Shown here: in pieces, positions 9,167 through 17,041 of the stretch
How the letters are laid out: every line of letters begins with the position of its first letter
How positions within the stretch are numbered: position 1 is the first letter of the stretch
Notes under the pieces: model-generated
The model's database searches: none
Seen by the model: only the letters and a program-made list of their open reading frames with translations
What the model was told of the DNA's origin: nothing
Position numbers and translations under genes: made by a program
DNA from: Dyadobacter sp. CY347
GTDB lineage: Bacteria > Bacteroidota > Bacteroidia > Cytophagales > Spirosomataceae
Length of the DNA stretch: 64,000 nt
Direction: 5' to 3'
Assembly (NCBI RefSeq): GCF_021502655.1
Contig: NZ_JAKFFT010000002.1
Coordinates: 372,001-436,000, forward strand

Positions 9167-9778
9167 TTAATTAATTTTTAAATAACCTGACTGACCAAAA
9201 ATCGAGTCAACCATTGTGTCCACAAATTGTCTGTCACCGATTCCTGCACCGCGGATCTGCGCGTCCCACACCACCTTAAATGTCTTGTCCACGGTGTTCG
9301 GGTTTTTGAAATCGAGCATGGAAATAAGCCAGTAACTTTCACTGGTTTGGTAATACTGGTAATAATTCGGGTAACCGTAACCATATCCGCCGCCGCCCCA
9401 GTAACCGCCATAATAAGAGGATACAGGTTGTGAAACCACATTTAGGTAGGTGTTCGTGATCCAGCTGGCATTGATGCCGATATCCGGCTTGCTTTTGGGG
9501 CTTACATACTTATAACCCAGCTTTTCCATGTTGGAGATAATGCGGATCAAAACGTCCCTGTCCAGCTCGCTCAATGCGGTTCCCGCCTGCCCGTTTTCCA
9601 CAACCAGGACCGAATCCACAATGCTGAATGTCTTATATTGATTGAAATTAGCGGCTTTATCGTGATTGGTTATGTAAACGAGGGTTTCTTCCGTTGATAA
9701 ATCACTGATAGGATCTTTGGAGCAGGACATCATTCCAAATCCTGCCATGAGTATGAATAATGAAGCTTTCTTTAACAT
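9167..9778 (-). CDS. DUF4136 family lipoprotein
   Basis: A 203-aa lipoprotein: hydrophobic signal with a lipobox ending in Cys19 (GMMSC). The mature part begins SKDP, close to the K-(D/E) signal that directs Bacteroidetes lipoproteins to the surface. The DUF4136 fold is suggested by the NF.QYKTF opening, the paired-strand layout, the ELDRDVLIRIISNMEKLGY segment and the PDIGINASW motif. A Gly/Tyr-rich loop lies at about 125-145. The function of the family is not known; members occur in envelope-stress and membrane contexts. It is the first gene of a unit with the beta-barrel protein, and perhaps the 720-aa protein. Confidence 0.75.
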   Translation of the reverse strand: MLKKASLFILMAGFGMMSCSKDPISDLSTEETLVYITNHDKAANFNQYKTFSIVDSVLVVENGQAGTALSELDRDVLIRIISNMEKLGYKYVSPKSKPDIGINASWITNTYLNVVSQPVSSYYGGYWGGGGYGYGYPNYYQYYQTSESYWLISMLDFKNPNTVDKTFKVVWDAQIRGAGIGDRQFVDTMVDSIFGQSGYLKIN

Positions 9779-9964
9779 GTTTCTTTCTTATATTTAAATA
9801 TGATAATTAAACGAATTTTGAAATTGAAGATTTTATTTTTGGTAATTTCTTAGCTCAATTTTTTAGTTTTATTCGTTGCAGATATCTTTCAGGACTATTA
9901 AAAAACTAAATTGGTTGTAGCAAACCGGAAATCATTTAACATCGCACAAACTCACTCATTTTAT

Positions 9965-10522
9965 ATGGAAACAAAAGAAGAAATTTTAAGGATCATAGAT
10001 GTACTGAACGATTCCTACGAAAGTGAAGAGGCATGGTATGGGCCGTCTGTGGTGGAAGCATTGCGTGACGTAACACCGAAAATGGCGGAAGTCAGGTTGA
10101 GCACCAATACACATTCAATTGCCGAGATCGTATATCACATGACCACATGGCGCATCTTTGCCGTGCGGAAAATTCAGGGCGATGCCGAGTTCGACATTAA
10201 AACGCAGGATAAGGACTGGAAGAAATTTCCTTTGGTGGACGAGTTTGAGTGGGAAGCCATCCAAATGGAACTTAGCCTTTCACAGGAAGAATTGATCTCA
10301 GAGCTTGAAAAAATCGAAAGTGACAGCTTTCTGGAAGAATTTGTGCCGGGCCGGGATTATAGCTATTATACTCTTATTCATGGTGTTATCCAGCACGATG
10401 TTTATCATGCAGGTCAGATAGGGTTGATCAAAAAGGCGGTGAAAGGAATGCGCCTGGCCGAAGACGATTTCGGTGCTTTTGACGAGCGGTCTGAGTTTGA
10501 TAATGGAACTGACTATTACTGA
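9965..10522 (+). CDS. DinB-like four-helix-bundle protein
   Basis: The 185-aa protein belongs to the DinB/YfiT-like superfamily of metal-binding four-helix bundles, whose members include thiol transferases and many proteins of unknown role. The metal-ligand histidines are visible: one in the first helix region (VYHMTTW) and two in the C-terminal helix (QHDVYHAGQIGLIKK). The start is set at the ATG at 9965, which gives METKEEI; a TTG at 9911 would add 18 unlikely residues. A TATTTTTG box at 9834-9841 could be its promoter. It is followed by a terminator, so it stands alone. The substrate is unknown. Confidence 0.82.
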   Translation: METKEEILRIIDVLNDSYESEEAWYGPSVVEALRDVTPKMAEVRLSTNTHSIAEIVYHMTTWRIFAVRKIQGDAEFDIKTQDKDWKKFPLVDEFEWEAIQMELSLSQEELISELEKIESDSFLEEFVPGRDYSYYTLIHGVIQHDVYHAGQIGLIKKAVKGMRLAEDDFGAFDERSEFDNGTDYY

Positions 10523-10650
10523 AATACTTGCATTTAATTTTGCATTATTGGCCAATTGCCTATGTTTTATAATAAGTAATTTGTATTTTGCATTATAATA
10601 GAACGAAACGCACATTGTTGCAGCCGTTCTAATGGTGTGGATATAGACGA

Positions 10651-10685
10651 AAAGGCTGCCCGATATTTTCGGACAGCCTTTTTTT
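10651..10685 (+). terminator. Rho-independent terminator after the DinB-like gene
   Basis: An 11-12 bp stem (AAGGCTGCCCG against CGGACAGCCTT, one mismatch) with an ATATTTT loop is followed by a run of Ts. It separates the DinB-like gene from the two-component operon. Confidence 0.88.
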
Positions 10686-10734
10686 AAGAGAAATTCTGTG
10701 CAACATTTGGCAAATAAATTTGCTCACCACTCAT

Positions 10735-11412
10735 ATGAAGATTTTAATTGTCGAAGACGAACCCAAGCTCGCCGGGTTTCTGAAACGAGGCCTTGAAGAA
10801 CAATCTTGGGAAGTCGAATTGGCATATGATGGGCAGGTAGGAAAGAAAATGGCTTCAAACTATCGTTTTGATGTGATCATTCTGGACGTTAACCTGCCTT
10901 TACTGAACGGATATGACCTCGCCCGCCAGCTTCGCAATGATGGCCTGGCCACTCCAATCCTCTTCCTGACCGCATTAGGAACCATTGATGACAAGCTTGA
11001 CGGCTTTGAGGCGGGCGGGGATGACTATCTTGTTAAACCATTCGAATTCAGGGAATTGATTGCGCGTATCAAGGTTTTGTCACAACGAAACAGCAACCGA
11101 GAACAGTCCAATCAAATTCTCAGCCTGGCCGATCTGGAACTCAATCTGGACGAGAAAGTGGCCCGCCGCGGCGGAAACCGCATCGATCTTACCGCCAAAG
11201 AATTTGCCCTGCTGGAATATCTGATGCGGAACAAAGGCCGCGTGGTTTCGCGTGTAGACATTGCCGAACAGGTCTGGGACATACGCTTTGATACAGGGAC
11301 CAATGTGATTGATGTTTATATTAATTTTTTAAGAAAAAAAGTGGATAAGGATTATCCCAATAAGCTGATCCATACCGTAGTAGGAATGGGTTACATCTTC
11401 AAGGAAGAATGA
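10735..11412 (+). CDS. OmpR/PhoB-family response regulator
   Basis: The 225-aa DNA-binding response regulator has a receiver domain (about 1-115) with the acidic pair Glu7/Asp8, the phosphorylated Asp51 (ILDVNLP) and the Lys of the YLVKPF motif. The winged-helix DNA-binding domain follows (about 128-225; DLTAKEFALLEYL and the C-terminal GMGYIFKEE hairpin). The ATG at 10735 is used because MKILIVEDE is the usual start; a TTG at 10720 is the only earlier option. Its end overlaps the kinase start by ATGA, so the pair is coupled. TAAATTTG at 10715-10722 fits a -7 box but would leave almost no leader. The targets are unknown. It is closely similar in wording to the regulator at 32843. Confidence 0.93.
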   Translation: MKILIVEDEPKLAGFLKRGLEEQSWEVELAYDGQVGKKMASNYRFDVIILDVNLPLLNGYDLARQLRNDGLATPILFLTALGTIDDKLDGFEAGGDDYLVKPFEFRELIARIKVLSQRNSNREQSNQILSLADLELNLDEKVARRGGNRIDLTAKEFALLEYLMRNKGRVVSRVDIAEQVWDIRFDTGTNVIDVYINFLRKKVDKDYPNKLIHTVVGMGYIFKEE

Positions 11413-12779
11413 ACATCAAGTCCCGCCTGACATTGCTTTTTACCATGCTGGTAGGTTCCATCATGGCGCTGTTCTGTATTGCCATTTACTTTTTTTACGA
11501 CCAGTACAGGGAAAAGCAATTCTATTCTTTTCTGAACGAACGCGGGCAGACCATTGCCCAGTTGGTGGAAGCGAGCCAGGACATTAGCAAAGCGGACATT
11601 GAAAAAATTGAAGAAGCAAATAATACGAGTCTGCTCAACGAAGAAATCACGATCTACGACGGCGCCGATTCGCTGATATTTACGAGTGGGGACGAGAAAT
11701 TTACGCTTTCGAAAACTATATTGGCAGAGGCGCGAAGCGGCCGGGAAATCCGCACCAAGCATGATAATATGGAAGCCATCATTATCAGGCACGTGTTACA
11801 GGATCACAGAAAACCCTGGGTCGTCATGGCTGTTGCTAACGATTTCCCCGGGATGAACCAGTTGAAGAGGCTTCGCGAGATTCTTTTAATCGGGTGGCTC
11901 TTATCGCTTATTCTCGTGGGCGTGGCTGGCTGGCAGTTTGCCAATGATGCCATTAAACCCGTTTCCGACATCATTTCACAGGTTAACAACATTTCGGCAG
12001 GTAACCTGCATGAAAAAGTTACGGTAGGACGCGAAAAAGACGAACTCGCAACACTCGCGCAAACATTTAACCAAATGCTTGGCCGGCTCGAGATCGCATT
12101 CATTGCCCAAAAGAACTTTGTTTCCCACGCATCGCACGAGCTGCGGACGCCGCTTGCATTGATCATGAGCGAGGCCGAACTCAGCCTGATGAAGGACCGC
12201 GCTACGGAAGAATATAAGGTTGCATTGAAGGGAATCTGGTCGGAGGCCCGGGAAATGAATGAGCTCGTCAGCAGGCTGCTGGAACTGGCCAGGACAGAAG
12301 AACATGCATTTCGGGTAACATTCTCAAAGATCAGGGTGGACGAAGTGCTCTGGCAGGCCAAAGCATCCGTACAACAGAAAAACCCTGGCTATGAAGTCCA
12401 TATACATTACGATAATATTCCTGAGGATGAGGAGCAGTTGAAGCGATATGGCGATGAAAGCCTGCTGAAAACGGCTTTTATGAACCTGATGGACAATGCC
12501 TGCAAATATTCCAGCGACGGAACAGTAAATGTGTTTCTTGAAATACAAAAAGACCTCATTAAGATCTACTTCAAGGACGTGGGCATCGGCATCGCGCCTG
12601 ATGAGCTGCCTTATATTTTTGATACATTCTATCGGAGCGCCACCACCATCAGCAAGGCCGGTTATGGCATAGGGCTCGCATTGACCAAACGCATTATTAA
12701 CATGCAGGGCGCCAGCATTGAAGTTGAGTCGGTGATGGGCGCGGGAACAACCTTCATTTTGAAATTTCCTCCTTTTTAA
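11409..12779 (+). CDS. Sensor histidine kinase (EnvZ/CusS-like layout)
   Basis: The 456-aa inner-membrane kinase partners the response regulator directly upstream (4-bp ATGA overlap). Order: membrane helix 1 (about 8-30), a periplasmic sensor region of about 125 residues with no recognised domain, membrane helix 2 (about 157-178), HAMP linker, and the HisKA domain with the phospho-acceptor His243 in SHASHELRTP. The ATPase domain follows, with the N box (LMDNACKYS), G1 (DVGIGI), F box (YIFDTFYR) and G2 (GYGIGLALT). No Cys/His cluster suggests metal sensing. The stimulus is unknown. A terminator follows in the gap at 12901. It is a paralogue of the kinase at 31473. Confidence 0.93.
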   Translation: MNIKSRLTLLFTMLVGSIMALFCIAIYFFYDQYREKQFYSFLNERGQTIAQLVEASQDISKADIEKIEEANNTSLLNEEITIYDGADSLIFTSGDEKFTLSKTILAEARSGREIRTKHDNMEAIIIRHVLQDHRKPWVVMAVANDFPGMNQLKRLREILLIGWLLSLILVGVAGWQFANDAIKPVSDIISQVNNISAGNLHEKVTVGREKDELATLAQTFNQMLGRLEIAFIAQKNFVSHASHELRTPLALIMSEAELSLMKDRATEEYKVALKGIWSEAREMNELVSRLLELARTEEHAFRVTFSKIRVDEVLWQAKASVQQKNPGYEVHIHYDNIPEDEEQLKRYGDESLLKTAFMNLMDNACKYSSDGTVNVFLEIQKDLIKIYFKDVGIGIAPDELPYIFDTFYRSATTISKAGYGIGLALTKRIINMQGASIEVESVMGAGTTFILKFPPF

Positions 12780-12900
12780 CACTTATTTAATTCGGTATTA
12801 ATGTGCGTTTAACACCCTTAAATGTCATTTGCAACAGAAACTTCAACTGGCTATTCCGCGAGTGGGATGTTAAATTGAGTTAGGTGAGTAGTAAGAAAAA

Positions 12901-12929
12901 AATGGCCTCCGGATATTCCGGGGGCCATT
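12901..12929. terminator. Bidirectional terminator between histidine kinase and MscS genes
   Basis: A 13-bp stem (AATGGCCTCCGGA against TCCGGGGGCCATT, with one G-T pair) and a TAT loop. It has a run of As before it and Ts after it, and lies between convergent stops at 12779 and 12933. Confidence 0.9.
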
Positions 12930-12932
12930 CTT

Positions 12933-14021
12933 TTATCTGTTAAGCTTCGTTTCGGGTAGCATATTATCCTGCTTATGGGCTTCTTCGATCCGGTGACTGG
13001 GCAATGCTTCCGGATATTCCTGTGAAATAAATTCGATCATTTTCTCACGCACCAGGCAGCGCAGGTCAAATGTTTGGGATGAATTTCTTGCTGACATTAT
13101 AGCCCTCACAACCATTAGTTGTCCCTGTGTATCAGTTACTTGCAATGCCCACGAACGACCATCCCAAAGGGGTGTCGCTTCCAGGATCTCTTTCAGTTTT
13201 TCCCTGAGTTTGGCAACGGGCGTCAGATAATTGAGCTGAAAAAAAGCAGTCCCAATCAGCGCGCTGTCATTGCGCGTCCAGTTTTGGAATGGTGTTTCAA
13301 TAAAGTAAGTGATCGGCAGTACAATCCTTCGCAGATCCCAGATGTTGACCACCACATAGGTTAAGTTTATCTCTTCAATGCGTCCCCATTCGCCTTCCAC
13401 AATCACAACGTCATCGATTTTAATGGGCTGAGTGAATGCGATCTGGATTCCGGCCATGAGATTTGCCAAAGACTTTTGTGCTGCAAAACCAATGATCACA
13501 CTGAAAATTCCCGCAGAAGTAAGGATGCCGACACCATATTGCCGCACGCTTTCGAAGCTCAGTAACAGGATCGAAATACCAATGATAATGATCAGGATAA
13601 TCACAATGCGCTTCACAAACTTGATCTTCGTGAACATGCGCCGCGCCTGGTTATTGTCCGGTGAGGTGAAATCCAGCTGGTCTATCAGGACTTTTTCGAC
13701 AATAATGACAATGCGCGTCATAAGCCATGTGGTCACTGCGATCAACAGCACTTTGCTGATCGTGAATGTCCAGTAGTAATCTTTATTTCCGAAAGAATAG
13801 GTTTTGAGCGCTGCTGTAACTAAAACAAGCGGGATGAAGAAGTAGAGGACACTGGTCAGATTTTCCCGAATGGCCCTCACAGCTCGCCATTCCTTTTTTG
13901 AAGCTGTAATTTTGATAAGATTAATAACTATTGCACTTGTTATCAGACCGATGACAGTCGCCAGTAGCACGATTAGCCATGGCAGGTTCCGATAATCGAG
14001 CATATTAAAAAATTCATTCAT
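12933..14021 (-). CDS. MscS-family mechanosensitive channel
   Basis: The 362-aa inner-membrane protein has about five hydrophobic helices (roughly 14-37, 55-76, 88-115, 137-158 and 165-190). A pore-lining segment and the MscS beta domain follow. The family signature is clear: GFAAQKSLANLMAGI followed by TQPIKIDDVV and a Gly-rich turn leading to IEEI. Such channels open under membrane tension and release solutes after osmotic downshock. It lies 4 bp downstream of the DUF1460 hydrolase gene, so the two are co-transcribed, which links turgor release with cell-wall turnover. The length is larger than E. coli MscS (286 aa) because of the extra N-terminal helices. Confidence 0.92.
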   Translation of the reverse strand: MNEFFNMLDYRNLPWLIVLLATVIGLITSAIVINLIKITASKKEWRAVRAIRENLTSVLYFFIPLVLVTAALKTYSFGNKDYYWTFTISKVLLIAVTTWLMTRIVIIVEKVLIDQLDFTSPDNNQARRMFTKIKFVKRIVIILIIIIGISILLLSFESVRQYGVGILTSAGIFSVIIGFAAQKSLANLMAGIQIAFTQPIKIDDVVIVEGEWGRIEEINLTYVVVNIWDLRRIVLPITYFIETPFQNWTRNDSALIGTAFFQLNYLTPVAKLREKLKEILEATPLWDGRSWALQVTDTQGQLMVVRAIMSARNSSQTFDLRCLVREKMIEFISQEYPEALPSHRIEEAHKQDNMLPETKLNR

Positions 14022-14025
14022 TGGA

Positions 14026-14844
14026 TCAGATATCGTTGAGTCGCGCCACGATCATTCCCGTATGCTTGGGGACCGAAGCCACATATTCAGCAAGCGGAAC
14101 GCTCGTCATTATCACCTTTTTGCCGGTAGACGACGCGTGGATCAGATAAGCGCGGCTGCCCATTTTTGAAATGATCCCCATATGGTTAACGTCGAGCCCT
14201 TCCACCGAAGAAGTAAATGCTACAATATCGCCGTCGTGCAGCATGGGCTCAGCTTTGTGAATGCCAGATTTGGGAATGTAGGTGTGTTCACGCGTATTAA
14301 TGATACTTTCCTGCTCGCGTACTTTTTCCCAAACCGCAGTTTCAGCCATAGACGGATACAGGTTCGCGTGATTGGACATAAAGTTGATTTCCTTTCTGAA
14401 GGGAATGCCGCCCACTTTGGTGGTAATGTTTTCCAGCCTTCCACGCTTTTCATTTTCATACATCCAATCCAGCACATAATGCAGCCTGGATGGATAGCCG
14501 TCTATAACACCCTCGCGGTAACGCAACTTGGTAAGCTCATGTTTGAAGCCTTCGTAAGTAGGATTTTCATTTTTGGCAATGGCCAGTGCCACAGCGCTTT
14601 CCACCAGTGTAGTGCAATCCAGGCCATCGAATTTGCAGACAAGCCGTTCTGTTGGATTTCCTTCCAATGTTCCGCCAACATAAGGCGTTCCCAGAAACGA
14701 TTCCCCCATACGCAGGACCTGTGTGCCAATGTCCCTGCTCTCCGGTAAATCCATTTTTTGTGAAAACACCTTCTGAACAGCCAGTTGCGCAAATGAACCG
14801 GTTGACGAAAGAAGATAAATGGATAGAACAATAACTCTGATCAT
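14026..14844 (-). CDS. DUF1460 (amidase-like NlpC/P60-fold) exported cell-wall hydrolase
   Basis: The 272-aa protein has a signal peptide (residues 1-19, cleaved after SFAQ), so it acts in the periplasm or outside. DUF1460 proteins are papain-fold enzymes related to NlpC/P60 and are annotated as N-acetylmuramoyl-L-alanine amidase-like. The likely catalytic Cys77 is in GLDCTTLVES, the His221 in DVNHMGI, and the Asp/His-bearing strand follows (AYLIHASS). The expected role is peptidoglycan or muropeptide cleavage. It is the first gene of an operon with the MscS channel. A 15-nt palindrome at 14873-14887 lies just upstream. Confidence 0.88.
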   Translation of the reverse strand: MIRVIVLSIYLLSSTGSFAQLAVQKVFSQKMDLPESRDIGTQVLRMGESFLGTPYVGGTLEGNPTERLVCKFDGLDCTTLVESAVALAIAKNENPTYEGFKHELTKLRYREGVIDGYPSRLHYVLDWMYENEKRGRLENITTKVGGIPFRKEINFMSNHANLYPSMAETAVWEKVREQESIINTREHTYIPKSGIHKAEPMLHDGDIVAFTSSVEGLDVNHMGIISKMGSRAYLIHASSTGKKVIMTSVPLAEYVASVPKHTGMIVARLNDI

Positions 14845-14872
14845 GCTGAAATTCCTTTTTTTGCGTAAAGTT

Positions 14873-14887
14873 TACGCTTTATAACTG
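14873..14887. promoter_or_regulatory. 15-nt palindrome upstream of DUF1460-mscS operon, possible operator
   Basis: GCGTAAA-G-TTTACGC is a perfect dyad 28 bp upstream of the DUF1460 start. Its size and position fit a dimeric repressor or activator site. No regulator is known for it. Confidence 0.35.
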
Positions 14888-14939
14888 TCAATTAAACATT
14901 TGCCTGAACCAAATTTAAGCATTCCGAATCTGATCATGC

Positions 14940-16679
14940 TCATTTTGCTTCAATTTCATAGACCGAAACCGAGTTGGGCAGCAGCCCCACCTGCACACCT
15001 GTTGATGTGATCTCGTTGGTCCTAAGGCTGGGAGAAGGAAGAAGTGCCGGGAAAACCGGTTTCAATCTGTAAGCCGCCGTGTTATCTAATTTCAAAAAGT
15101 TTGTCCACGCATCCTGTGGGATTTTTACGGTTGTTTCAACGGTTTTTTCTTTATCAAAATTGTAGATAAAAAGCAGCTTTTGGTTTTCTGTAAAGCGCAA
15201 ATAGCTGTATTGCAACCGCTTATCGTAATTTTGAGACTGGCCGTCAATATTCGCGTATTGCAGGTCATAAAACGATCCGGCATAAACGGCCTCGTTTTCG
15301 CGGACGAACCGGTTCAGTGTTTCGTAAAATGTGCGTAATTTTTTCTGATCTGCATCTAGTTTTTCCAGGTCAAACTTCCCGCCATTTACCCACTGCTGAA
15401 ATTCTGTAACGCCCCAGTAATCAAAAATCGTGGTCCGCCCGTCATCGCCTTGGAAGCCTTCTGGCTCTACCGGATTTACGCCCAGCTCCTGCCCGAAATA
15501 GATCATCACCGGGCCCGTATGTAACGTCGCACTCAATGTCATGGCCGGAACCGCCGCCCACGGGTCGCCTGCAAAATATCGGGATGCAATGCGCTGCTCA
15601 TCGTGATTTTCAAGAAACCGGAGCATATTTTCACTGATATCTCCCGATTCCTGCTGCCAGATGCGGGTAATGTCCTCCACCGTCCCATGTCCTTCGATCA
15701 GGCTTCGCAACGAATTGTATAGGCCGACTTTATCATACAGGTAATCAAACTTTCCTGTTTTGATATACTGATGATATTGGGTAGGATTGTAAATTTCGGC
15801 AATAAAAATTACGCTGTCTTTCAGCTCCTTAATCTTCGGGATCACCCACGCCCAGAACTCCGCCGGCACCATTTCCGCCATATCACACCGAAAACCATCC
15901 ACGCCTTTTTCAGTCCAGAACCGAAGGATATCATACATTTTCAGCCAAGTCGAAGGAATCGGATCAAAGTAGCGCAAGCCGCCGTTTTGATAATCCACCC
16001 CATAGTTCAGCTTAATGGTCTCATACCAGTCATACTGGCTTGGCTGTGCCTGGAAAACGTCGTTGCCGGTTGCTTTGGCAGGCCTTTCGTGATACGGTGC
16101 AGTAATTTCAACAGGCGGCTTATGACCTTCCGGAACCACAAAATCGTGGTTAGGGATATAGTAAAAATTGTTTTTTGGGTTAAAAGCCACAGTGTTATCA
16201 TCATCCTCACCAAAATCCCGGACGTCGGAAGGCTTCGCATCGGAAAGATATTGTCTGGCAACATGATTAGGAATGAAGTCAATAATCACTTTCAAGCCCT
16301 TCTCATGCGTGCGCTGCACAAGCTGCTCAAACTCATGCATGCGGTTGTTCACATCCACAGCCAGATCCGGATCCACATCATAATAGTCCTTCACTGCATA
16401 GGGCGAACCGGCTTTTCCTTTAACGATCAGCGGATGGTCGGTGTTTATTCCAAATTGGCTGTAATCGGTTAATGTTGCATGTTCGAGCACGCCGGTGTAC
16501 CATACGTGCGTAATGCCAAAATCACTCAGTGCAGCAAGGGCAGTTTCGGTAACATCATTGAACTTTCCGCAGCCATTTTCTTCGATGGAGCCGTATAGTT
16601 TATTCGTCGAGCACTGGTTCCCGAATAAGCGGGTAAAGACCTGATATACTATGAATTTATCTTTATTAACCGGGGGCAT
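14940..16679 (-). CDS. GH13 alpha-amylase-family glycosidase (cytoplasmic)
   Basis: The 579-aa protein is a (beta/alpha)8-barrel enzyme of the alpha-amylase family, acting on alpha-1,4/1,6-glucans or maltooligosaccharides. The four GH13 motifs are present: DFIPNH (region I), GFRCDMAE with nucleophile Asp266 (region II), FIAEIYNP with general acid Glu295 (region III) and ENHDEQR with Asp360 (region IV). A beta-sandwich C domain follows (about 490-579). The N-terminus has no signal peptide, so it probably works inside the cell on imported sugars or storage glycogen. It stands alone, with no other glycan gene next to it. The exact specificity cannot be told from the motifs. Confidence 0.92.
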   Translation of the reverse strand: MPPVNKDKFIVYQVFTRLFGNQCSTNKLYGSIEENGCGKFNDVTETALAALSDFGITHVWYTGVLEHATLTDYSQFGINTDHPLIVKGKAGSPYAVKDYYDVDPDLAVDVNNRMHEFEQLVQRTHEKGLKVIIDFIPNHVARQYLSDAKPSDVRDFGEDDDNTVAFNPKNNFYYIPNHDFVVPEGHKPPVEITAPYHERPAKATGNDVFQAQPSQYDWYETIKLNYGVDYQNGGLRYFDPIPSTWLKMYDILRFWTEKGVDGFRCDMAEMVPAEFWAWVIPKIKELKDSVIFIAEIYNPTQYHQYIKTGKFDYLYDKVGLYNSLRSLIEGHGTVEDITRIWQQESGDISENMLRFLENHDEQRIASRYFAGDPWAAVPAMTLSATLHTGPVMIYFGQELGVNPVEPEGFQGDDGRTTIFDYWGVTEFQQWVNGGKFDLEKLDADQKKLRTFYETLNRFVRENEAVYAGSFYDLQYANIDGQSQNYDKRLQYSYLRFTENQKLLFIYNFDKEKTVETTVKIPQDAWTNFLKLDNTAAYRLKPVFPALLPSPSLRTNEITSTGVQVGLLPNSVSVYEIEAK

Positions 16680-17041
16680 ATCAAGTTGAATTATTTATAA
16701 AAATCGTTTGTACCAAACCCTTCCTTGTGCAGTCCTAGGCAGTTTATAAGAATGGGTCTGGCGAAATTTAGTATTTGCAAGATATTAATTTTGAAATAAT
16801 ATGCCCCTAATCGAAGCAAGGCTTTTTGATCCGGCTTGGAGCAAGCGTTGGCACACTTGAAAAACATTACATCTTTTACAAACAGAACAGGATTAACTGT
16901 GTAAAAATAGTTCTGGTTTCCATAATCTTATTTATTGAAAAAATTATATTTTTAGCGGATTCTATTAATCGGCTACCGGAATTATTGTAAATCTGAAACA
17001 TTACTTGTAGGTTCGGTCTTTTGAGCCATCTTTTTTCGGTA
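16680..17041. other. 362-bp gene-free divergent region between amylase and TPR genes
   Basis: This AT-rich stretch separates two divergent genes and must carry both promoters. I saw no convincing ORF, tRNA, terminator or repeat in it, and no clear TAnnTTTG box at the expected place for either gene. Confidence 0.5.

Noticed and set aside
15771..16472. 233-aa open frame opposite the amylase gene
   Set aside because: It lies opposite the catalytic motifs of the GH13 gene; its open length follows from codon use on the other strand.
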